A stretch of DNA of 64,000 nt. It comes from VXYL01 sp965208525. Its GTDB lineage: Bacteria; Pseudomonadota; Gammaproteobacteria; Pseudomonadales; Azotimanducaceae. A program made the translations under genes and the position numbers. Within the stretch, counting starts at the first letter, position 1. Each line of letters opens with the position of its first letter. Below the pieces are notes generated by a model. That model worked only from the letters and a program-made list of their open reading frames with translations. It ran no database searches and was not told where the DNA came from. Positions 54,950 through 63,946 of this stretch are shown piece after piece. Location: positions 3,596,001-3,660,000 of the forward strand of contig OZ242340.1 in the NCBI GenBank assembly GCA_965208525.1. The letters are read 5' to 3'.

Positions 54950-55115
54950 CTAGTGTGCCGTCCCATAAGTTCGACGTACTTCGGGATGCCCAATCCTCGT
55001 CCCGGCCGACCTTTCGGGGGGAGAGTCTGGGCGGCACATCCTCCTTTTTCCCGGCATCGGTGCGCCGGCCAGTGCCCAGCGGGAAGGGTGACGTATTTTC
55101 GGGACGCGACACTAG
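54950..55115. repeat. 166-bp element with imperfect inverted ends
   Basis: The left end CTAGTGTGCCGTCCCATAA (54950) and the right end, read inverted, CTAGTGTCGCGTCCCGAAA (55115), match in most places. The interior has no gene. The right end covers the stop codon of the aldo/keto reductase. MITE-like. Confidence 0.55.
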
Positions 55116-56131
55116 ACCCGGAAGTGGTGGGGGCCGAAGTTGGCTTCGTAGTAGGGGGCGACCATTCGGCCTGCAGGGACAACTTGGTCCACGGCGTCGA
55201 AGTCGGCTTGGGTGAGGGTCAGGTCTGCGGCGTCCAGGTTGTCTTCGAGTTGCTCCATGGTTCTCGGGCCGATGATGGGGCTGGTGACTCCCGGTTGGGC
55301 CATTACCCAGGCCAGGGCGAACTGGGAGACGGGGACGTTGAGCGCGGCCGCGAGGGGTTCGATGGCTTCCACCACGTCGTACACGTTTTCGTTGAAGCGG
55401 CGGCGTTGGGCGGGGTTCATGCGGGCGGTGTTGGCGAAGCGGGTGCCTTCGGGGGCGGATTCGCCGCGCTTGTACTTGCCAGTGAGGAGGCCGCCGGCGA
55501 GGGGGCTCCAGGGGATGGTGGCGACGCCGTAGGTTTGCGCCATGGGCATGAGTTCGCGCTCGACGCGGCGGTCGAGCAGGTTGTAGGGCTGCTGCTCGCA
55601 GACGAAGCGGTTCAAGCCATGCTTTTCGGATGCCCAGAGGGACTCGACGAACTGCCAGGCGGCGAAGGTGGAGGTGCCGATGTAGCGCACCTTGCCTTGG
55701 CGGATGAGGTCGTCCAAGGCACGCAAGGTTTCGTCGATGGCGGTGTCGGGGCGCGGGCGGTGGATTTGGTAGAGGTCGATGTAGTCGGTTTTCAGGCGCG
55801 TGAGGCTTGCTTCGCAGGCGGCCATGATGTGGCGGCGGCTGGCGCCTTGCATGTTCGGGTCGTCGTCCGCCATGGCGCCGTGGAACTTGGTGGCGAGGAC
55901 GATGCGGTCGCGCTTGCCGTTGTGCTTGAGGGCCTCACCGGTGAAGCTCTCGCTGCGGCCTCGGGAATAGACGTTGGCGGTGTCGATGAAGTTGACGCCC
56001 CGCTCGATGGCGCGGTCGATGATGGCGCAGGAGTCGTCGAGCTCCGTGCGCATTCCGAACATCATGGCGCCGAGACATAGGTTGCTGACGCGGACGCCGG
56101 TGCGGCCCAGAAGGCGGGTTTCCAGGGGCAT
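55112..56131 (-). CDS. aldo/keto reductase
   Basis: A 339-residue NADPH-dependent TIM-barrel enzyme. It has the start RLLGRTGVRVSNLCLGAMMF, FIDTANVYSRGRSE (catalytic Asp, Tyr), VLATKFHG (Lys) and LYQIHRPRPD (His). Closest in look to AKRs such as YajO/Tas and bacterial relatives. The substrate is unknown. ATG 56131 (MPLETRLL) is preferred to 56194. The stop lies in the right arm of the repeat element. Confidence 0.88.
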   Translation of the reverse strand: MPLETRLLGRTGVRVSNLCLGAMMFGMRTELDDSCAIIDRAIERGVNFIDTANVYSRGRSESFTGEALKHNGKRDRIVLATKFHGAMADDDPNMQGASRRHIMAACEASLTRLKTDYIDLYQIHRPRPDTAIDETLRALDDLIRQGKVRYIGTSTFAAWQFVESLWASEKHGLNRFVCEQQPYNLLDRRVERELMPMAQTYGVATIPWSPLAGGLLTGKYKRGESAPEGTRFANTARMNPAQRRRFNENVYDVVEAIEPLAAALNVPVSQFALAWVMAQPGVTSPIIGPRTMEQLEDNLDAADLTLTQADFDAVDQVVPAGRMVAPYYEANFGPHHFRV

Positions 56132-56197
56132 TCGTGGTCTCCAAAACAAGGGGACAGGTGGTTGTCGCAGGTAGCGTAGCAGCGAACGGCTCAAACC

Positions 56198-56218
56198 GGC
56201 GCGTCGGGCTGACGCGCC
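56198..56218 (-). terminator. terminator-like hairpin after the kinase gene
   Basis: GGCGCGTC, 5-base loop, GACGCGCC: a perfect 8-bp stem 17 bases past the stop of the kinase gene on the minus strand. A short TTT follows a few bases on. Confidence 0.5.
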
Positions 56219-56234
56219 TTGCGGCGCATCCGGG

Positions 56235-57926
56235 CTAAAGGACCAGGCTCAGAGTAAAGAGGGCGGCAAGGATGGCGCTGACGAGCTTCCAGAACAGCGT
56301 GGGGTTCTTTTCGAGAAGCGGGGCGGATTCGGCGCGACGCACGAGATCCGGATTCGGTTGGGAGAGGTCGGTGGTGAATTCTGACAGGGCCTCGTATCGA
56401 TTGGCTGGGTCTTGGGCGGTGGCTTTGGCCAGGGCCAGATCGATCCACTTGGGGAGGTCTGGGCGGCCCGCTTCGGCCAGGGGGATGTAGGGGCGGCCGA
56501 GATATGCCTTGGCGTCGCGGGCCAATGGAGGCTTGTAGGGCAGCTTTCCAGTGAGCATTTCGTAGGTGACGATGCCGAGGGCGTAGATGTCGGCGGCATG
56601 GGTGGCGCCCTGGCCGAGCAGGCATTCCGGGGCGACGTAGCCCACCGAGCCAACGGGATGGGTTTCGCGCACGGCGCTCGACAGTTCGTCGAAGCCTTGG
56701 GCGTAGGCGGTGCCGAAGTCGATGATCTTGGCGTTGCCGTCGCGGTCCACCATGACGTTGTCGGGCTTGAGGTCCCGATGCACCATCTGCAGGCGCTGGA
56801 ACGCTCTGAGGGCCCGCGCGATCTCGCCCACGAGACGCCGTACCTCGTCGATGGCCGGACGTGGATGGTCCAGCATCCACTGACGCAAAGTGCGGCCGTC
56901 GATGTGCTCGGCGATGTAGTAGAGGAAGCGGCTCTCCGGGCGCGGCAGCACCTTCATCACCCCCGGGTGCTCAATGCGCCGGCCGATCCATTCCTCGCGG
57001 ATGAAGCCGTCGAGATACACCGGGTCCTCGGCGAAGGCCTCCGAGGGCACCTTGAGCGCCACGCGCCGGCCGGACTCGTCCTCGGCAAGATAGATGTGGC
57101 TGCGGGTGCCTTCGTCGATGGTGCGAAGCACGCGGAAGCCGTCGATGCGGGCGCCCGGGGAGAGAGGCGGTGGAATGACCTGGCGGGTGAGTCGGCGATG
57201 CGCCTCGGCGATGTCTTCCGCCGGCGCGGCGTCGATGCGGGCGATCAGGCAGCTTACGTTGTCTTTGCTGCCTTGCTCGAGTGCGGAGTCCGCGACCGAT
57301 TTGGCGACGTCCTCTAGCGATGCATCCACGGCGGTTGCAAGGGCTACGCCGCGGCGCAATTGCTGGGCGCCCAGTACGTCGTGGATGCCATCGGTGGTGA
57401 GCAGGAACACGTCGCCGTCGGCAAGGTCTTCGGCGAGGTAGTCCACCTCCATGTGCAGTTCCATGCCGAGGGCGTTGGTGAGCATTGCCTGCTTGCGGTG
57501 GTCGCGGGTGAGCTGTTCGAGATTGCCGTCGCGGAGGCGATAGACGCGGCTGTCGCCGACATGGAAGACATGCGCGGTGCGGCCCTTGGCGATCACGGCG
57601 CTCACCGTGGTCGCCATGCCCTCGTGATGGCAGAACCAGCGGTTGAGGGCATTCAGCACCCGTGCCGCAGCGGCCTTGGCGGTCCAGGTTTCGGGAGTTG
57701 CGAGGTACTCGTCGATGAACTCCGTGACGGCGGTCTGGCTCGCTTTCTGCGCCTGTTCGCCGCTCGAGAGACCGTCGGCGATGACTGCCACGGCACCCTT
57801 GAGGCGATGTGGCGGCGCGGCGGCGAACGCGTCTTCGTTCGAGGCCCGAACGCCAGCCAGCGAGACGCCGCCGTAGCTCACCGTCAGTTCGCGTGTGTCC
57901 GCCGTTTGTGCCGTAGGTTCTGCCAT
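56235..57926 (-). CDS. bifunctional PP2C phosphatase / serine-threonine kinase
   Basis: A 563-residue regulator with one C-terminal membrane helix (FWKLVSAILAALFTLSLVL). The first ~240 residues are a PP2C phosphatase: VRASNEDAFAAAPP, VIADGLSSGEQAQKASQ, VFHVGDSRVYRLRDG, LLTTDGIHDVL, GSKDNVSCLI. The second part is a Hanks-type kinase: RVALKVPSEAF (Lys), MVHRDLKPDNVMVDRDG (~residue 381), IIDFGTAYAQG, VGSVGYVAPE. Such fused enzymes are known next to nitrate genes in gammaproteobacteria. ATG 57926 is used; the frame further upstream lies in a repeat. Likely substrate: a transporter or regulator of the nitrate operon (inference). Confidence 0.93.
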   Translation of the reverse strand: MAEPTAQTADTRELTVSYGGVSLAGVRASNEDAFAAAPPHRLKGAVAVIADGLSSGEQAQKASQTAVTEFIDEYLATPETWTAKAAAARVLNALNRWFCHHEGMATTVSAVIAKGRTAHVFHVGDSRVYRLRDGNLEQLTRDHRKQAMLTNALGMELHMEVDYLAEDLADGDVFLLTTDGIHDVLGAQQLRRGVALATAVDASLEDVAKSVADSALEQGSKDNVSCLIARIDAAPAEDIAEAHRRLTRQVIPPPLSPGARIDGFRVLRTIDEGTRSHIYLAEDESGRRVALKVPSEAFAEDPVYLDGFIREEWIGRRIEHPGVMKVLPRPESRFLYYIAEHIDGRTLRQWMLDHPRPAIDEVRRLVGEIARALRAFQRLQMVHRDLKPDNVMVDRDGNAKIIDFGTAYAQGFDELSSAVRETHPVGSVGYVAPECLLGQGATHAADIYALGIVTYEMLTGKLPYKPPLARDAKAYLGRPYIPLAEAGRPDLPKWIDLALAKATAQDPANRYEALSEFTTDLSQPNPDLVRRAESAPLLEKNPTLFWKLVSAILAALFTLSLVL

Positions 57927-57948
57927 GTCCGTCAACCCGCGCATGGCC

Positions 57949-57980
57949 CCTCGGGAGGAGAGGCATCCTGCCCTCCCTCC
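57949..57980. repeat. REP-like unit
   Basis: CCTCGGGAGGAGAGGCATCC then TGCCCTCCCTCC: the same hairpin type as the units at 29271 and 63879. It lies in the 85-base gap between the kinase and narK. Confidence 0.6.
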
Positions 57981-58011
57981 AAGGGTCCATGCCCGTCGCG
58001 GCGACTGTCCA

Positions 58012-59484
58012 TTACGCCACTTCAATCAGTTCCACGGTGCCGTCTTCGCGGATTTCGGCCATGTGCCCGCGGGGCTCTTCCATGAAGAAGAGGGTGAGAA
58101 AGCCCACCACCGCCGAGGCACCGATTATGGCGAAGAACGCCTCGTAGCCGACGAAGGAGAAGATCGTCAGGTACACGACGGCGCCGATGTTGCCGTAGGC
58201 GCCGGTCATGCCAGCGATTTGGCCGGTGAGGCGGCGCTTGATCAGCGGCACCACGGCGAACACGGCGCCTTCGCCAGCCTGAACGAAGAAGGAACACGCC
58301 ATCGCGGTGATGACGGCGAGCGCCAGCGGCCAGGAGGAATCCACCAGGGCGAACGTGAAGTAGCCGACCGCGAGGCCGGCGATCAGGAACAAGAGGGTCG
58401 TCTTGCGCCCGAACCAGTCGCTGAGGAGCCCCCCGGCGGGGCGCGACATCAGGTTCATGAACGCATAGGACGACGCGAGTAGCCCCGCCTGCACCATGCC
58501 CAAGCCAAACACGTCCATGAAGTAGAGCGGCAGCATGGACACCACCGCGAGCTCGGAGCCGAAGGTGGCAAAGTAGAGCACGTTCAGGACGGCAACTTGC
58601 TTGAACTTGTAGCGGTGCAGTTCCGGCACCGGCGCCTCGAACACGCCCTTGTTGACCCGCCATGCCTGCCATGCGTCGTAGAAGTAGCCGGCCAGCAGGA
58701 AGGCGTAGATGGTGTTGGCGGCGCTGGCGGACAGGAGTTCCACGCCGCTCGGCGAGAGCTTCCACGTCAAGAGGGCGAGGGCGAGGAAGACCGGGGCCTT
58801 CATGGCCAGGAGCAAGAAGAAATCGCCTTTGCTGGTGACCTCGATGGCACCGAGGTTCTTCGGCTTGAAGTAGGTGGAGCCCTTTGGCGTGTCGGAGACA
58901 TTCAGGTGGTAGAGCACGCCGAACACGATCGACAGCACGCCGGTCAGGCCAACGGCGTAGCGCCAGCCATCGTCACCGCCGAACAGGAGCGCCAGCGCGG
59001 GCAACGACATGGCGGCGGCCGCCGAACCGAAGTTGCCCCAGCCGCCGTAGATGCCCTCGGCACGCCCGAGTTCATTGGCCGGAAACCACTCCCCCACCAT
59101 GCGGATACCAATGACGAAGCCGGCGCCGATGCAACCGAGCAGGAAGCGGGCAATCGCCGCTTGGGCAAAGGAGTCCGCGAGCGCGAACAGGAAGCACGGA
59201 ATGCTGCAGACGAGCAGGAGAGTGGAGTAGACGAGCCGCGGCCCGAACTTGTCGGTGAGCATCCCGATCAGGATCCTTGCCGGGATGGCGAGCGCGACGT
59301 TGAGGGTGAGGAGCGTCGAAATCTCCGCTTTGCTGAGTCCCAGCGACCCGGAGATCGCCCCCATCAGCGGGGCATGGTTGAACCACACCACGAACGTGAC
59401 GAAGAAGGCCATCCAGCTCATGTGCAGGATTTTCATCTTGCCGTGGAAGGCAAAGAGGTTGAATCGTCCTTCGGGGGTGGACAC
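58012..59484 (-). CDS. narK: nitrate/nitrite transporter, NarK family
   Basis: A 490-residue MFS transporter with twelve helices. FFVTFVVWFNHAPLMGAISG carries the nitrate-signature region of helix 1; helix 5 has IYGGWGNFGSAAAAM and helix 11 region has GMTGAYGNIGAVVYLT, the paired nitrate signature motifs. It imports nitrate for the assimilatory enzymes. GTG 59484 sits after AAAAGGAG. It follows the DmsBC-type gene by 46 bases. Confidence 0.93.
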   Translation of the reverse strand: MSTPEGRFNLFAFHGKMKILHMSWMAFFVTFVVWFNHAPLMGAISGSLGLSKAEISTLLTLNVALAIPARILIGMLTDKFGPRLVYSTLLLVCSIPCFLFALADSFAQAAIARFLLGCIGAGFVIGIRMVGEWFPANELGRAEGIYGGWGNFGSAAAAMSLPALALLFGGDDGWRYAVGLTGVLSIVFGVLYHLNVSDTPKGSTYFKPKNLGAIEVTSKGDFFLLLAMKAPVFLALALLTWKLSPSGVELLSASAANTIYAFLLAGYFYDAWQAWRVNKGVFEAPVPELHRYKFKQVAVLNVLYFATFGSELAVVSMLPLYFMDVFGLGMVQAGLLASSYAFMNLMSRPAGGLLSDWFGRKTTLLFLIAGLAVGYFTFALVDSSWPLALAVITAMACSFFVQAGEGAVFAVVPLIKRRLTGQIAGMTGAYGNIGAVVYLTIFSFVGYEAFFAIIGASAVVGFLTLFFMEEPRGHMAEIREDGTVELIEVA

Positions 59485-59530
59485 GGAAATGCTCCTTTTC
59501 CTGACGGGGGCTTTCGCGGCCGGAACGGGG

Positions 59531-61279
59531 TCAGTGATCGACTGGAGCAACGCCGACGGCCGGGTTGGCGGCAAGGCCAATGTCGCGGGCGTGTTGTTCG
59601 AATGCCTTGTTTTTCCAGAAGAACGCGCCCGGCATGGTGGTCGGGATGACGACCACGTAGAAGATGGCTCGGCCTAGGACCGCGACCGCCACGCTAATGG
59701 CCGCGCCCAGAGTCCACGGCAGTGGATGGGCGACCCCCGCGACGAAGAGGCAAGCGAGATAGGCGAAGTTGGCACCCAGCAATGCGTTGCGGAGGCGATA
59801 GACCCAGCCGAACGTGGTCCGTTGCACGTGGTGGGAGACGGCGCCCTCGTGTTCCGCGCCACGCATGGCTCGCGCGTGACCCGCAAGCCCGGCAACCTCG
59901 ATGGCAATGCCGCACGCGATGGCGACGAAGAGTGGTGCCGACGAGGCGGGCAGGAAGGCGAGGCCCAGCCAGCCCCCGAGCGCCAGGGAAGTGCCGACGA
60001 ACGCCGCGCCCGTCTGCCAGTGGTTCCAGAACGGTCTCGCCGGGATGAGGTAGCAGCGCACCATGAAGTAAAGAGTGGCCGCACCGGCGATGATGGCCGC
60101 GGCGCCGGCGGCCAAAGCCACCGAAGCGAACCCGGCGAAATCCGCCAGCACGTAGAGCCCTGCGAAGCCCCCGAACAGCACCGTCGCCAGCGCCTCGCGG
60201 CTCAAGTTCGAGTGTCGCAAGTTATTGAATCCTCGATAGAACCGCAGAACCTTGCCGAGGTGTGCCGTAGACGCCGCCATGCCAAGCCCGACGAGGAGCA
60301 GCGCAACGAGACCCATGCGGTAATCCGCCATCCCGCCGAGGAACGTCGTGACGAAGACCCCAACGCCAGCCTGCACGGCCAGCGTGAACACGACCAGCGG
60401 GTTCTCCCGCGACGACAAGCGCGAGAGATTCCAGCCAATGCCTTCACTCGCTGCCGCATCAACCACCGGCCGGAAGGTCGCGTCCGCACTTTCCTTGCGA
60501 TACTTCACCGGTGCCGAATCCGGTCGGGTAACCTCCAGCGGCGTCCTTCGCTCCTGCTGAAAGCGGATGTTCGGATTGGTGATCTCAGGATCGGGAAAGC
60601 CGGGAATGCGCGTCTCTATCTGCGCCCTGCCCGCCGGCACGTTCTCCACCACGCCGAAATCCAGCGCATTTCCCACACAGGCGGAGACGCAAGCCGGCTT
60701 CAGCCCCACCTCCAGCCGATCCACGCACATGTTGCATTTCTCCACCTGCCCCGCCAGCGGATCGAGCTGCGGGGCGTTGTAGGGACACACCCATGTGCAA
60801 TAGCCGCAGCCGAAGCAGATGTCCGGGTCCTGGATCACGGCACCGTATTCCGGGTGCTTGGTGTAGGCGCGCGTGGGGCACCCTTTCAGGCACACCGGGT
60901 CGTCGCAGTGGTTGCAGGCCATCGAGATGTTGATGCGCGCGTAGTCGGGAAAGGTGCCGCCTTCGACATAGCCCACGGAGCGGAACGATAGATGCGGCGG
61001 CAAGTCGTTCTTCTCGCTGCACGCCGCCTCGCAGGCATGGCAGCCAATGCAGTTGTCGGCGGTGAAATGGAACGCGTGCTGGCGCGTGCGGTTGGGGCTG
61101 TCGCCGATGCCGGCGTCGCCGTTGATGTTCAGGCTCACGCCGTTGTCGCCGTCCGGGAGGAGCTCGATGGGATTGCCGTAGCGGTTCAGGGTCTTCGCAT
61201 TGGCGCGGGAGAGCGCTGCCGTCTCGTCGATGGCGGCGAGCTTGGAATAGGCGGGTTCGTCTTCGCGGAGCGGGACCAT
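59531..61279 (-). CDS. fused 4Fe-4S ferredoxin (DmsB-like) and DmsC-like membrane anchor
   Basis: A 582-residue protein. The first ~290 residues have the four cysteine sets of DmsB-type electron subunits: CIGCHACEAACSEKN, CNHCDDPVCLKGCP, CFGCGYCTWVCPYN, CNMCVDRLEVGLKPACVSAC. The second half has eight hydrophobic segments of the DmsC/YnfH anchor. It may carry electrons from quinol to the molybdenum subunit next to it. Start at ATG 61279, overlapping the nasA stop (ATGA). A membrane-anchored partner for a NasA-type enzyme is uncommon. Confidence 0.9.
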   Translation of the reverse strand: MVPLREDEPAYSKLAAIDETAALSRANAKTLNRYGNPIELLPDGDNGVSLNINGDAGIGDSPNRTRQHAFHFTADNCIGCHACEAACSEKNDLPPHLSFRSVGYVEGGTFPDYARINISMACNHCDDPVCLKGCPTRAYTKHPEYGAVIQDPDICFGCGYCTWVCPYNAPQLDPLAGQVEKCNMCVDRLEVGLKPACVSACVGNALDFGVVENVPAGRAQIETRIPGFPDPEITNPNIRFQQERRTPLEVTRPDSAPVKYRKESADATFRPVVDAAASEGIGWNLSRLSSRENPLVVFTLAVQAGVGVFVTTFLGGMADYRMGLVALLLVGLGMAASTAHLGKVLRFYRGFNNLRHSNLSREALATVLFGGFAGLYVLADFAGFASVALAAGAAAIIAGAATLYFMVRCYLIPARPFWNHWQTGAAFVGTSLALGGWLGLAFLPASSAPLFVAIACGIAIEVAGLAGHARAMRGAEHEGAVSHHVQRTTFGWVYRLRNALLGANFAYLACLFVAGVAHPLPWTLGAAISVAVAVLGRAIFYVVVIPTTMPGAFFWKNKAFEQHARDIGLAANPAVGVAPVDH

Positions 61280-63461
61280 CAGAAGGGCCTCATGCCGGCG
61301 TTCCACTGCGCCGCTTCGTCTTGGTCCACCGGTTCAATCCTCACCGCGCACTGCTTGAAAGCGGGCTGGCGCGAATAGGGGTCGAGCAGCCCCAGCGTCA
61401 GCCGGTTGACGCATTCGTGGAAGTGGAACGGGATGAACACCATGTCGCTAGGCACGCGCTGGGTGCATTGCGCCATCACCACCGCGTCGCCGCGCCGCGA
61501 CACCAGCCGGGCATAGCCCATGTGGTCGAGGCCGAGCGCTTGTGCCGCGTCCGGGTTGATCTCCATGTAGGGGGTCGGCGAAAACTTGTTGCAATTCCCG
61601 ACCTTGCCGGTCTTGGTGCGGGTGTGAAAATGCTCCACCACGCGGCCGCTGTTGAGCCAAAACGGGAATGCCTCGTCGGGTCGCTCGTTGTTCTCGACGT
61701 AGGGCAGCGCGAGCAGCCTGGCCTTGCCGTCCGGGAAAGCGAACACGCCATCTGCATAGAGGCGGGGCGAGCCGGTCTCGTCGCCTTCGCGCATGGGCCA
61801 TTGCAGGCCGCGCGCAGCCTCGATCTTGGCGTAGGTCATGCCTGAGATATCGAGGTTTCGACCGCGCCCCTTCGACAACTGCTTCATTTCCTCGAACGTG
61901 GCTTCGGGGGTTGCCGGCCAGTGCATTTCCGCAGCTTGGGCCAGCGCTTGGCGAGGGAGGTGAAGATCCAGTGGTCGGGCTTCGAGTCCACGTACGGTTT
62001 CGTCACGGCTCGGGTGATGTTGACGCGCCGTTCGGTGTTGGTGAAGCAGCCTTCCTTCTCCGCCCACACCGAGGCCGGCAGATAGACGTGCGCGTAGTCG
62101 GCGGTCTCGACATCCTCGTAGGCATCCTGCACGACGCAGAAGTCGAGCTTTTGCATGGTCTTGCGGATGCGCGGCGAGTTGGGCATGGAGGTCATGGGAT
62201 TGGTAGCGATGACCCACAGCGCCTTGATCTGGCCGGTTTCGATGGCGGGAAAGATGTCGGTTTGGAAGAGCCCCCGCTTAGTGGGGAAGAATTCGGGATC
62301 GACATTCCAGAACTTGCCCACTGCCTCGCGGTGGGCCGGGTTCTCGAGCTGCCGATAGCCCGGCAGGCCAGAACAGGAGGACCATTCCCGCGTGCCCATG
62401 GCATTGCATTGGCCGGTGATGGAAAGGCTGGTGCCGCCGGCCCTGCCGATGTTGCCGGTGATGAGATTCAGGTTGTTGATGGCGCACACGCCATCGGTGC
62501 CGTGGGTGGACTGGTTGATGCCCATCGTCCAGATGGCCATCGCGGCGCCAGCCTTGCCGTAGAGCCGGGCCACGGTGCGGATGGTGTCCTCGTCGATGCC
62601 GCAGATGCGCGCCGCGGTAGTGGGGTCGTATTGCTCCACCGTGGCGGCGAGGTCCGCAAAGCCCTCGGTGTGAGCACGAATGTAGGCCTCGTCCGCAAGC
62701 CCTTCGCCCAGGATGACGTGGCACAGGCTGTTCAGCAGCACGAGGTCCGTGCCCGGCGTGATGGGGAGGTGGATGTCCGCGAACTGGGCGAACATGGTTA
62801 CGCGCGGATCGACCACGATCACCGGGAACGAGCGCTTCTCCAACGCCTCCTTGAGGCGCCAGTAGATGATGGGATGCTGCTCCGGCAGGTTCGAGCCGAA
62901 GGCAAGCAGGCACTCGGTGTGGTCGAAGTCGCCGTAGCAGCCGGGCGGGCCGTCGGCACCGAAGGAGCGCTTGTAGCCGGCCACTGCCGAGGCCATGCAG
63001 AGGGTGGTATTGCCGTCGTAGTTGTTGGTGCCGATGACGCCGCGCACCAGCTTGCCCAAGGTGTAGAACTCCTCGGTCATGATCTGGCCGGTGGAGATGA
63101 CGGCGACGGAGTCGCGGCCGTGCTGCGCTTGGATGCGCTGGAACTCGGCAGCCACGCGGTCCAGTGCCGAGTCCCAGTCGCTACGCTGCCAATCCTCGTA
63201 GATGCGACTGCGCACCTTCGGCGAGCTGCCGCGTCCGGGCGCCGCGAAGATCTGCGCTTGTGTCAGCCCCTTGATGCAGAGCTTGCCGCGATTGACGTCG
63301 GCCCCGCCCACGCCGCGGGTGGTGACGGGAGTGCCCGAGGCGTCGACACCCACCTCGATGGAGCAGCCGACGGAGCAATAGCCGCAGGTGGCGTACTTCC
63401 ACTCGGCCACTCCCTTGTCGGCAATGCGGATGGGATTCTTTTTGCGTCTTCCAAAGAGCAT
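61279..63461 (-). pseudogene. nasA: assimilatory-type nitrate reductase catalytic subunit, frameshifted
   Basis: The reading is a molybdopterin (bis-MGD) oxidoreductase of about 727 codons: [4Fe-4S] motif CGYCSVGCSIEVGVD with later GKLCIKG, STGQIMTEEFYTLGKLVRG, GSNLPEQHPIIYWRL, VVDPRVTMFAQFADI, IWTMGINQSTHGTDG, WVIATNPMTSMPNS and the C-terminal NSGRVVEHFHTRTKTGKV. Nitrate is reduced to nitrite. Near 61940 the frame moves: codons ...LAKRWPKL continue in the other frame as QAAEMHWPATPEATF. One base missing in the CCC run at 61938-61940 would explain it, so an assembly slip or real mutation. It overlaps nirD by one base (TAATG). Confidence in the function is high, in the break moderate. Confidence 0.85.
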
Positions 63462-63946
63462 TAGCGTCCCTCCGGGGTGCTCTGGCAGTTTCCGCCACGC
63501 GAAAGCTGCCGCGACCCCACCGCGTTGTCCTTACCAAGGCGGCTCGCGACTTCGACGCGACCACCAACGACTCTCGTCTGGTACGTGCGCACGGACATCG
63601 CTTCGTCTTCGAGGCATACGCCGGTCTCGAGGTTGAAGTGCTGCTTGAAGATGGGGGAGGCGACAACGAGCTGGCCGCCTAGGTCGCCGACGATGCCTCG
63701 CGACAGCACCGGTGCCCTGCTGAAGGGGTCGAAGGCGTCGATGGCGAAGACCTCGCCCAAGCCGGACAGGCGAAACAGCGCCACCTGCTCTTCGCCGACC
63801 AAGGCGCGCACGCCCACGTCCGGGATGAGGGCGTCGAGCGAACAAACCGGGGTCCACTCGATCGCATCTGGCGTTGGCCTCCGGAGGGAGGGCGTCTCGC
63901 CCTCCACCGCACCGCAAGGCCGGGTTCCCGAGGAACTGGCGTTCAC
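63461..63946 (-). CDS. nirD: nitrite reductase small subunit NirD
   Basis: A 161-residue Rieske-fold-like subunit of the assimilatory NADH nitrite reductase. WTPVCSLDALIPDVGVRALV, GEEQVALFRLSG, VFAIDAFDPFSRAPVLSRG and QHFNLETGVCLEDE match NirD; as in many NirD the Rieske iron ligands are lost. GTG 63946 overlaps the upstream gene's stop (GTGA). Residues ~13-24 (AVEGETPSLRRP) are encoded by a REP-like unit, so the N-terminus is longer than usual by about 30 residues. Confidence 0.92.
   Translation of the reverse strand: MNASSSGTRPCGAVEGETPSLRRPTPDAIEWTPVCSLDALIPDVGVRALVGEEQVALFRLSGLGEVFAIDAFDPFSRAPVLSRGIVGDLGGQLVVASPIFKQHFNLETGVCLEDEAMSVRTYQTRVVGGRVEVASRLGKDNAVGSRQLSRGGNCQSTPEGR
63879..63910. 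repeat. REP-like unit within the nirD 5' end
   Basis: CCTCCGGAGGGAGGGCGTCT then CGCCCTCCACC, related to the units at 29271 and 57949. It is in frame with nirD. Confidence 0.55.
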
